The notes under the pieces were generated by a model that saw only the letters and a program-made list of their open reading frames with translations, made no database searches and had not been told where the DNA came from. Positions 35,601 through 47,600 of a stretch of 64,000 nt of DNA are shown here, piece after piece. Position 1 is the first letter of the stretch. Each line of letters begins with the position of its first letter. The position numbers were made by a program, and so were the translations under genes. Origin of the DNA: Trileptium ribeirensis (taxonomy: Eukaryota; Nematoda; Enoplea; Enoplida; Thoracostomopsidae); NCBI GenBank assembly GCA_030248225.1, contig JASANE010001758.1, positions 31,707 through 95,706 of the forward strand, written 5' to 3'.

Positions 35601-38600
35601 ATGTTCGATATCTACAAATAGTGGCTATTTTGAAATTGGGTTAGCGAAGATATTGGGTTTGCTCTTGGGAGAATGGAATGAAAAACATTTTTGTCTGTTT
35701 GTATCCTACATAATTTACCTTTGAAAAGAAATTTTGCTTTTTTGTTTGGTTGGACGCGTGCACATATAGCGCCGTTTTCGTCAACCCGAAATATTTCGAC
35801 CACTGCTTCTCCTACAAAAAATTTCGGTTTCCTCCCCAAGCTTCACCCTCGCACTGCCAGAGTTAAAACATTTTGTTCTATTACCACGCTCGTGCACTCA
35901 CCGAAGCTATAACTTTGATGTAGACTCGCACAGTATCAAGTCCCAAGCACCAGATCAGTTAATTGGGGTCTTATGATTGGATTTTGTCATGTTTTCATGC
36001 TTTACAACATGCATGTTATTATTTCGCTAAAATGCTTATCTAAGCAGGCCGCGGATAATTTTGCTCAGGAATTTATCTCTAAATAGTCGAAATGAAACCA
36101 GCTGTACTAATTTTTGTTGCATCCATCTTTTTCAAGGACATTGTTTTTAATGTCATTGGGGTGCTGGTAGGGAAACCAAAATTTACGTGGTCTCACGACT
36201 TTGGGAAGCCGTCGAAATCCGTCCCCAGCCAAGCTCTTGTGGAAAGGTCAGAAATAGAACGCTTTTTGTGAGAGCAGCGGCTTTCGAGCCATAATAAGCC
36301 AAAGATTAAAACATATCTCAAATAGGTAAATTTATTTTCCAAATTTTTACTAGCTGTTATTCTTGCTTTTTGATGATAAACAATGTGATTATAGGAATAT
36401 TTAACGCGTTATGCCCGGTGGGTTCATTTCGAAACTAATTAGCTTTGTGTATGTGCGTTGCTATGGGGAACGCTGCACAGGGCTAAAATATAATATTTGA
36501 CAGCAAAGTGTCAAATTTTGACATATTTTCAATTACACAGTTGAAAGAAACGACTAGAACGTGTGTCTAGATTTAGGGGTTGCAGAATACAATGAATGCT
36601 GTTGTATTTACGAAAATGAATAAGCCACGCTTGAATTTGAAATTTTTCTTGAAATAATATGATTACATTTCGAATGTTTCCCATCCTTTTGGTCATTCGA
36701 GGTAGAAATACCCAATAATGCCCCCAATTTCAGGTACGAAGTCTATTTCACGCTGCGTTGTATAGACTAATAATCTGTGCCTGTACTTACTTTCTAGTCG
36801 GGAAGTCTGTTCTGATAAATTCAATATATAATATTTTCTATAATAGTGTGATTTATAAATTTGGAATGTTTTCGCTTTTTGATTATTCGAGCTAGAGATA
36901 CACAATAATGCCGCCAACGCTTTCCGATGTCAGGTACCAATACTGTTGCACTCTGTGGTATATTATAATAATAAGTTGTACCTGTATTTGTTTTCTAGAC
37001 GTGAAGACTGTTCTGATGGACGTGCTGTTCAAATCTTGTCTTCTCCACGATCCTCTGCCAAAACGACTTATGCTCGAGCACGCTCTGTTTGTGTCTTTAC
37101 TGTATAGCACTGTTTCAGCAGATATTGGTAAGGCGGTGTGTTTTTGATTTTTTTGTCCTATTCTTCTAACCTTCTAACATAATTTTTTAATCTTAATGAA
37201 TAAGTTGTATGTCAATAAAAATTATAACACTGTTTGAAGCACTGATACCATAATTATTTAAAACGTCTTTATTGTGTATCGAGCTGTCACAGTTACGAGT
37301 CGTAATAAATAAAACCGTGTTTCTGACCAGCATCGCCTGCATAAAATTATTCAAAAGTAGCTAACAGTATTCATAGGGTTGTGTAGAAATTTTTGCCTCT
37401 CACATCGTGACTTTGTGTTAGTAAAGCTTACTTAGAAATCCGATTTGAGGACACTGATTTCATTTATTGTGTAACGATGGTTGCATGGCTACAACATTTT
37501 GTTTTAGCATTAATTTAATGTCTTTTCTAGAAAATTAGGACCGTGTGAGCATGTTCGGTAGCCCATCGTGTCATGCCTTGACCTTCACGAATTTTGCAAC
37601 CTTTAGTCCAAATTTCATCAGTTTGTTTAGTACTACCTCCAATTATCACCACGATCAGAATATTTTTACTCGTGTGTGCTTTTGCGTCTGTTTGTCTATG
37701 AGTAGTAATATGTTACTTTTCCTCGAGTAAAACCTTATGGTATTCAAGATTGTGGAATATCCGGCCTGACCTCGGTCGGGGCAGAAGGAGCTCAGTTAGG
37801 CTTCTAGAGCGCAAGCATTTCGCACAAGGACAAGGTAGTTTGTGGAAGCTAAATTTTTTGTGCATCGAATACGTTTGTTGTATTTTGATTATAACAGATT
37901 TGAAATTTTTACACAAATATTGCCTCATTACTGGTTTTATTGTTTTGGTCGTAGCCAAATTTTATTAATCTTGCGAACCAAAACGACCTTCTAGACGACC
38001 CTGTTTAAGTTGGGGACGTTTTTGGAAGTTGGTTGACGTTTATCAGCGTGTCAACTGTGCAAGTAAATTGTAGTTTTTATGTCTATTTATAGGTTTTCAA
38101 AGTTTTTTTTAAGATTTTTATGTTACTTAGCTGTATGTTCGCATACTTTAACTTACGGTACAGTGCTGGTTGACTTTTCTGGTAGCGGTATGGCTATTTT
38201 ATAGGTTCTTGTATCGTTGAATCTCTTGTTAGTAAATACGATGACTGGCGGCCACTATCCACAGCGGTATCTTCTTCAGATGCGAACGAAGAAGATAAGA
38301 AGTTGGACAACTGTTTAGTGTTTTTGTGTCATTTGGTAGATTTTAAAGTGAGTCAAATTTTAAGCAAGTAAAAAGGTAGATATCATTAGTTCATAATATT
38401 GTTCATAGGGATGAGAAAAATTTCAGTGTAGATGTTCCGTAGACTGCGAACCGGATTAGCCATTAAAGACTAGATTATCTCCAGTGAAGTGAGCCTCCTG
38501 CTAAACTACTGGCTATGAATTGAAAACGATTTGTTCTATAGTATTGCTAACCCGCGAGCAGTGAGCCGAGCTCGGCATTACGGTGCATTCTTTTCCGTGC

Positions 38601-41600
38601 GGTCAGTTTTCGGGGTGCGACCATCAGTAGGTCTTTGAAAGTACAAATCTGGGAATAAGAAACCATGTATATAGTTTTCAGAAACCAATCTTTGGAATGT
38701 TCTACTTCGCATAATAATTATTTGGGTACGATCTTCGCGTAGTGCTTTCAAGAGATGTACAGCGCCGTACCAAGTGTGAAGTAGCCAATATATTCTTTTA
38801 GAAAAGAAATTGATGGACAGGCCAGAAATGAGAGTGCTTTGTTTGCTCGACGTGTCCGCTCGAAAAATTTTATATTTTGTTCGAATAGTGTTCGACAGAT
38901 CTTTTCACGACTTTTTGCTGGCATTTTTAAATATTATTCGAGACGTGTTCTCGGTGAGGTAACATTTGTTCGACTTTTGTTCGATGTTTGCTCGTTCGAA
39001 ACGCGGAGGACATTTCTGATGAATAATCTATAATAAGCTGTTTCAACTCCAGCGGATGACCAATTAATCTAAATCAGAATACTTTAAATTACGTTATACA
39101 CCAGGATTTTGTTTGTGCTGAATGACCGCAATGTATTCATAACTTAATTTTGTTATTGTTAGCAAATTCAATGCACCGTGCAGTCATAAATATTTATAAA
39201 GCAGTCATATAGTGAAAACCCGAAAACATGCAAAAATTCGAAGCTATTATGGTTTTCCAAATTGCCTCGAAAGTACGTGGGTGAACAAAACTGGGCCACG
39301 AGGTTGAATTGGGTAGCACATGAGGACGGGAAACTCGATTTTCTCAACCTGGGGTGGGGCTGAAGAAATGATTGCTATACTAACTGTACATTATACTTAC
39401 AATAATAATGCACACTAAATAGCGAAACCATATCTAGTGACTGCAATTTTGAGTGTTGTGGACAATTAAATTTAGGACTTGTTTTAAGTTTCATTTAGGA
39501 AGAACTGGTATGTTTCTTATCTCGCAGACAAAATTAACCTATTTTTTCGTCGAGAAAAAGGACCGAGGATGGTGAGACTGAACTCGGGGAAGCAAAAATT
39601 ATCTGGGTGTTGGAACTGGGGAATGCCGAACTACACAGCCCTTCTCCGCGGCTAAGTCTACAATTATTTAATGCTGGATTAGCTTATTCATAATCGGTAG
39701 CGATATTATCATCGTATCAGGACCGGCATAGTTTTCTCTTCTAGGCGTAGAAGAGTTTTGGAGCGGTTGCTAGTTCCCCGGTAAAATTTGTGCATATATA
39801 ACAAATCCATGCTGGATGGTTACGAGATAGGTTAATCCTGGCCACAGTCTAATGGCCAACATTTACGAATTTGACTACGTATATTTTCTCCGAAATAGAG
39901 ACCGAGTGACGATGTCGGCAGGAACCCGAAGTCATCTGCTCGCCCTCGTATGTATATATGTAAACCCTCACTATGTAGGTAATTGAAGCAAATCAGAAAT
40001 CACTATTATATGTAGGTAATTGAAAAGAACCAGAAATCACTATATATGTAGGTAATTGGAACGAATTAGAAATCAATATATATAGGTGACTGGAACAAAT
40101 TGGAAATCACTATATGTGTATATATTTAATCGGAATACTTCAGGATCCACTGTTATATATATATATGTAGGTAATTGAAAATATATATATATGTATGTAT
40201 GTAATTGAAAAGAACCAGAAATCACTATATATGTAGGTAATTGGAACGAATTAGAAATCAATATATATATCACTATATATGTAGGTGACTGGAACAAATC
40301 GGAAATCACTATATGTGTATATATTTAGTCGGCATAAATCAGGAACCACTATATATATCAGGAATCACTAGGCCCAAAGACCTCGCAACGTAACTATGTA
40401 TTTTTAAGACTTCGGTCCGCACCGCCTTTTACCGTACTATTTCAGGAATGGATAATTTTTCTAGTATCATCATTTATGTTTGTCGTATTAATACCTTTTG
40501 TATCGCCATAAAGGCATTAATTGGCACATTTGATTTGAATATTGTCATCATTATTTTGTTGTACCATGCTGCTCGTTTTGCCATAAAGGCACTCACTGAT
40601 ATGATCATTCCGTATCGCCGTAACATGAATCTATTAACCGTTATGTACTTATTAGTACCATTATCCTCGTATATACATGTTGAAGTTGGCAACCTGAGTA
40701 TATTGATCATGTATATCTGATTTGTTGCAATAACTGTATATCCATTCATGGTATCATAGTTGTACTGATTTCCTATTTATTATGGCCATAAAAGCGCCTA
40801 TCCGTATGTAATTTTTGTTGTTATTTTGTGCTATTTTTATGATTACCGTTGTATCCTGTTGTATCTTTAGTATTCGGAGTTGAATAGGGTCATGTATTCG
40901 TGAGCAAAATATGTTCGATTAGGTTGATTTGTAGAAAACATTTGGTGATTTAGGACACATAAATTAGCGTTTTATAGGTAGGAACGATAGGGTTTGGCGA
41001 AATTTGCCATACCCGCCCCACGACTAAGTAAGACGGTACGGCTCCCCGTATGCCCGATATGTATAGGAACAGCAATACCCCGCGTGGTAGCACCGCAAAA
41101 TTTACTCCGACTTTGGTAGAGAAGATTGGCCGTGACGGAAACCCGAGTGAGGACCACAAAAAGATTGGCTGTTCGCCATATAGCGAACAGCAATAATGAG
41201 CAAATTTCCTGAAAATATTAATTAGAAAAGTAAAATATAACCTTACCAGTGTTCGATATTGGGAAGTACACTGGTAGACTGCAGCAACAAAAATTTTATC
41301 AGCTAGCAGCTTTCATTTTCGCTGGCCAAGTTAGCTGATAAAACTAAAAGAAAAATTCTGAAAATTTGGAATTTAAAGTTGCGGCTCAGGCCCATAACGC
41401 CGGAACCGTTGAGAATTCGGGAATTAAGTACTGAACATTTTAGATAGCGAATTTGACGGTCTTTAAAATGAGGCCGGTCCTGTGGATATCCGAACAGGAT
41501 CCACGGACTTATTAGTAAGCAACAGTATACGCATAACAGATGAAACACATTTAATTAAATAATTTAACGAATAATTATTACAAAAATACATAAATGGTAT

Positions 41601-44600
41601 CGTTAAATTCCCTAAAACCGAGTCGTTTATTTCAGCCCGGAATGGACCCGCTGTGCCCACGGTTGGGTACCTTTTCCCATGAAAACCGCGGAAATTATGC
41701 TCAGACAGGCGTGTTACCCTCATTAGATTCCTCTCGTCAAGTCCAACACGAATATGTACCTAACACCCCCACCAAACAGTAACCCAAACCCGCGGGAGCC
41801 GCGTAAAACACTTAAATTCTATATAAAATTTTTGACGGGCTCGCCCGAGAGCCCACCGTCCCCGTTTGTTGTCCAAGAGTGGACCTGTTACATATCAAAT
41901 AGCTCGGACGGACACACTGAGTCCGAATCCGAGGCCCGCCTGGCACTTTGGCCATCATTGAGGGAATGAAACCATCTTTTCGCATCATTTGCCCTCGTTT
42001 GTTTACATAAGCCGCGTCTCTTTTCTGTGGACTCTGATCCCCAATATGTAAGCATACATGTTTATATGTAGTTTTACACAAAATATATACAAACAAAATT
42101 TATAAACACATAAACTTTATATAAAATCTTAAATTAAGCTCAAAGTTTTATATAGATTTGATGTCAAATATTATATTAAGTTTGCATGCTGGATGTGGAT
42201 GCCCAGCGTATGTATCTATTATTTGTCACAAACGCCGGCTTAGTCTTTCTTTATATATTTATAGTGTCAACAACCTTCTCAATAAGATATATAAAGTTAG
42301 TAGCTTCTGTAAAATACTTATCAGTAAAACTTTCATATAAAGTTGATATAAAATTATAAAGTTTTCGGTTTTATATTAGAGTTTCAGTTGGTATTGCAGG
42401 GACCCCGTCAACCGAATTTTAATCTTTTAAGCAAATATATTTGACCCTTCAATTTGATATTAAGTTAATATAAAGTTAGTAAGTTAATATAAATCTAAGA
42501 TAAATGTTAGCAAGCTTAATACATATTAAGTTTGAAAATTTGCATTATAAAGTACTACAAACTGTATGAAAGGTTAGGGGTTTATATACTTGTAAAATAA
42601 CGTTCACCTCAGGACCGAGAATAAACTAATGGACGCGTTGTTATATTTATAGTTTAACACCGAACTTTCTAGAAAGTTTAGCTTAATTTATAAAAGTTTA
42701 ATAAAATTTTAATATAAAATGGCAATAAATCAGTTAAATTGCCCATTAAAATGGACCAAAATTCGTCGAAATTTGGGCTGATAACAAAGTTTACACTAAG
42801 GCTTTAATTGTGGGGTCAAATCGTCCGAAAAGTGCTGACAAAGCACTTTTAGCAAAAGTTTATAAAATTTTAACGACCCAATAAATCAAGTTTAATTGCG
42901 AAAATTAAACTATTTAAGCAGAGCCACTCAAGCTCTCGAGCGTTTAGTCTGACTTCGGCATCGCAGAGTACGGTCGGTTTGTAGACCTACTCTGTCGCTT
43001 TTCTGCACTGATTTATTTGTTTTATCAACTGTTTCTTACTCATTGGCTTTCCGATTTGGCTTTGCGAGTAGATGGAGAAGCGATGGACGTCGACCGATAG
43101 GATTCGAAAATGCAAGTGTGGACGGGGTGGCGGAGTAGTGTAACTGAGTATCATTGACGTTAGGTTAGAGAAGCCCGAAGCGTGATAGCTAGCCCGTAGG
43201 ATTGCATACCGTTTTGATAAACAACAGCATATAACTTTTAGCCTCCCCTGTCCATACTTTTGTTTACATGATAGACTTGCCCGTCCTAGCTCGTCCCGCA
43301 GATCCATGGCCATGGTTAGGACACCCACACAATTTAATTGAATGGTCGAAGTCATGCTGAACCTCCCTCGGTCGTCGAGTTAAGACACAAATAATCGCGT
43401 CACTCGCGTATCGATCTATTTTTGTATGTTTCCCTGAGTGGAGATACAATTTTTGAGCCGACCGAGGTTAAATAAAACAATTCTTCAAATGAGTACCTGG
43501 AATAGAGCGTTGTACCATCCTTGGCCATGCGTTTTTATTAGGCAGTTTCACTAGCAGTTTTATTTAATGTATGAATCGAATGAGCGCCGAGTCGCCCGAA
43601 TGCGCTCCTTGTTAGGAACCTGAAATGAAAGTACTTGTCCCGGGCCTAGGTTCCCTCCCGTAAATTTTGCCGAGATTCTAATAAGATGTTAGCCGTACCC
43701 GGCACTTGTAAATGGAGCACAGAATTTAATTAACCCGCATTCGGATTTGCAAAATCTAATGTCCATAGAGTGAGGTAGTTCACTCCGAGTAAAAATTTAG
43801 TATATCTTAAGAATTACTCCAGGTAATTGGCTGAAATTTTACCCGGACCTCCGTAGGGATCCCAGCTGTTGATTTAATTCATAAAAGTTTTAAATATCGC
43901 GTCGGAAACACAAACCCGACCACTGTGAAGGGGCTTGTCCCCTCAAAAAAAGTAAATTTAGAATATTTTAAGATTCCCTCCAAGAATTTTGTTGAAACTT
44001 CGTAGAAGTATCCGTTATCGGCTTAAAACTTGCCAATATCGCGTCGGAATCATAAACCCGACGGCCCAACTGGGGTTCGCCTCTACCTAAAATTTCAATT
44101 GTTAATAACTTAAAATTCCTTCCAGGAATTTTGACAATTTTTACTCTACACATGGAGGCACGTTAGGCCTTTCATTTGCGCTATTAAGCCCAGCAAAGCC
44201 ATGGCCCGTTAAAAAATTATGAAAAATATGGACCCCAGCAGCGCAAAAGCCGCTCAGGATCTATACAAATTTCATAGAATTCCTTGCCATATACATATAG
44301 TTTTATAAGTAGCTTTTAGTGCAGCTTTAGCATATACTTTCTGAGCTTTCAGTTCTATATTTGTTTCTGTACATATAGTAGCCATCAGTGCAGCACGACG
44401 CTATCGGAGTCGTGAAGCTCCGATATGCTGCTGCCTCGAAAGAAATATCAACTTTTCTAGTGTTGATATTTCTCGTTGCAAATGGCAACGTTTTTGTGTA
44501 CGGAAGTTAGCGATATCGCTAAATGTTATATCGGGTCTATTGGGTCCCGGCTCGACGGACCAGTTTTTGTGAGGACCGTTGACCCGGTCCTAATAAATTG

Positions 44601-47600
44601 AAAGCTTAGGTCGAACCCAGCCCCTGTGCAAAATTTCACAGAGAAAGGCTCGTAAATTATCAAGGAATTCGGATCTATAGGTTTGCCCCGTCATACTAGT
44701 AGGCTAAGTATTTCGGCGGAGACCGAAGAACCGAGCGAAGGAAGAACATCAATTAGGACAAATTTAGTAGGCAAATTTATTACGGTTACACCGACAACCG
44801 GACTTGCCGTTTACGGACCCGTACTGGTCGATAGGAACTGTAGAAACTTAGGATGAAAAGTTTATTAGCAAATCGAGCTCTGTCCGAGAGCCATTTTCAA
44901 GTGGTAATACCAAAAGAACAAATAGCTTTAGGACAGTATTGATAATCTACGAGGCATCGCTGCTGACAGATTTATTCTTAGACAACTTTTCGTTTAGCTG
45001 AGTACAAATTCAACCATCGCCCCTGCGACTCAAAGTGGGCATAAAACTGTGTATGGCCATAGCTCATAGTCACATCTTTTGTGTAGATCAAGTTGATGCA
45101 CAGGATTTGTTTTTTGTACCATCGATTAGGGACCTGCATGAGTGCGTCCCTCTTCCCAAACTAGTGCCATCGCATCGTGACGATGAAGAACGATTTATTA
45201 AGATAGCGTAAGAATGTCTCTTTTAGGATACCGAGTAAGACGTACAAATAGCTAAGAAATCAGTTACTCGTGCTAGACATTAACCCGATCGAGTTTGAGG
45301 AAATTGGGAATAGCCCCCAAAGCGATTCATTGCTTCGGCAGTGACCTATCCGCACACTCAAGCGTAGCGTTACTCGTTCGGACTAGAGATCAAGCAAGTA
45401 TATATATATATCAAGATTAAGAAATTAAACATAGGACGCACCAGGAAATTTACTAGACTTTTGTTAACCAGTGTATTGCCTTTACGCATTGAGTAGTTAG
45501 TCATTGCAATTCTTTTGTCAAAGCCGAAGCCTAAGGTTTGTATGTAACGTTCTTGAGAACCCTTCGACGCGCATTAAATTAAGCAAATTGCTGGCGAACA
45601 CCGGGTTATGTTTGTCCGACAGTTTTAAGTGGTGAAGATCGAAGGCCTAGACAACGTCTTTGACCCTTCTGTGAGCATAAGAGGCGCCCTCCTGGAACCC
45701 TTGAATAAGTTAGATAAATTTACGTAGTAACCGAATCAAATATCCCTATCCAACTCGTACTAGGACGTGTAATGTCCAAATTAACGTTCCAGAGTTTAAG
45801 TTTTAGGGATTATTTTCTTTACTACTGTTGTAAAGCCATAGATTTTCGTAAAAATGCAGAATGTTGTCCGCTGAACCAAGCGCGAACGATGGTACTGAGT
45901 GGACCCCGTTTTAGAGTTAAAACCGACGATTTCGTACTTTTCCATGGATCTGACTCCATCCAGCATCTTCTTAAAAATGTGCAAATTCGGCCGTCAAATT
46001 AAAATATCAAAATTCCTAGTGTTGATAAAGTACAGTTAATGTATACAACACATAGTAAATTTTAGCAGTGAAAACTTTGTGTTAGGAAAATCTGAAAAGT
46101 TAGAAAATTCGGTCCCAATCTCTGCCTACCGAGACCCCCAAGCCCCGTAGAAGGAATCTCACCCCGCCGATTATAAAACTATTCTGGCTCGTTACCATGG
46201 ACACAAAAAGTGTCCGTTTTCATATTTATTTAGGTTGCAAATCAGCACAAAATTGAGCCTAAATCTCGCATTCTTATGAAAGACAATTTCGTAGGAACCC
46301 GGAATAATGGTTAATATGTTCTACCCAGTACCGAAGGAATGAGTACTGTACCCGCGGTTTTATCATTTGTACGTACGTGTATAGAAAAGAGAGGAAAAGA
46401 AAAGTAGAAAAATAACACCGTTGTCGCACTCGAATTTAGGAGTCGTACCCACACCGTAAGCTCACTAAGTTGTGCCGATGCTATTGTATTGTACCCATGG
46501 TTATTGTTCAATTGTAACTATAATTCGCCGTATTTTAACCCATTCACTGTTCTCTTTACCATATTTAAGTATCTATCGTTTGCCATAGCCATGTTGATTA
46601 GGATGAGCAAAATCAAGAAAAGCCCATAATCCCTGTTGTGTACGGTTTGACCGATGTTTTCCGAAAGTTGCCCATTGTTCTATTTTGCCGCCTGTAGCTT
46701 TACCTGAATCTGTTGTCTAACTGAGACCGGAATACCCTCTGAGTCGTAGTTACTCGAATGGTGTCTGCATAACTAACTGACTCCATGGCAGTATATTTCA
46801 TATTGTTCTTCCCGTTGTTTTCTAGTAAGGTAAGCGCAGCTGTTGATTAGAAAGGCCTAGTAGTTCACGCCGCGATGAACCATCCAGCTGTGAATGTCCC
46901 ATGAAAAAGGCGATGACTCCGGCATGCTCATAAAAATGTTCCCACCCGATAGCGTACCACCCCCGTGGCATGTTATTTGTTGTATTTTTCCCGTACAATA
47001 TACTTATGTCCATAGTTATGTATGATTTGGCTTATCAATACATACTCAATGAAAACTCAACCGTGTCCCTGTGTTTTATTATCCAATGGTAGCGATATAG
47101 GTACTGAAGGGGTTCTAAATCCATCACCCCTGTCGACGACCAACGTTCAGGTTTGACACACGCTAAATAAATTATTTATTTATTTATTATTTATAAATTT
47201 ATTTCTGGCTAAATAAATTATAAAGCGTTCAGGAAAGTCGAAAAGAAAATTTTGCCTAAAACACACTTCTCGGCGGAACGATGACAGGTAATAGTGGTAT
47301 GGTCTCTTTGGCCTTAGAGCAGGTGACGGGACCAACCTCTCTAGGGACCTCAAAGGTAGTACCGCTTAGGCCAGGTGCGTAACCCGTCCGGCAGGATCAG
47401 AACACATGCTGTGAAGCGCTCCTGCGGCTTGCTAAGCTCCGTATTCTCCTGGGATCGACCCGAATTCGAAATTTGAACCAATTAGGTCCGCCCTCGAGGT
47501 TACCAAAACCGGGGTCGTATGGGCATTACGCTGTGAAGTGCGTAATGCAGCAGCGTCACGTCGATATTACACATATAAAGCTGCGTTCACACGGTTAAAC

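Noticed and set aside
39974..40372. CRISPR-like regular repeats
   Set aside because: No unique spacers of constant length; a eukaryotic minisatellite with TA tracts.
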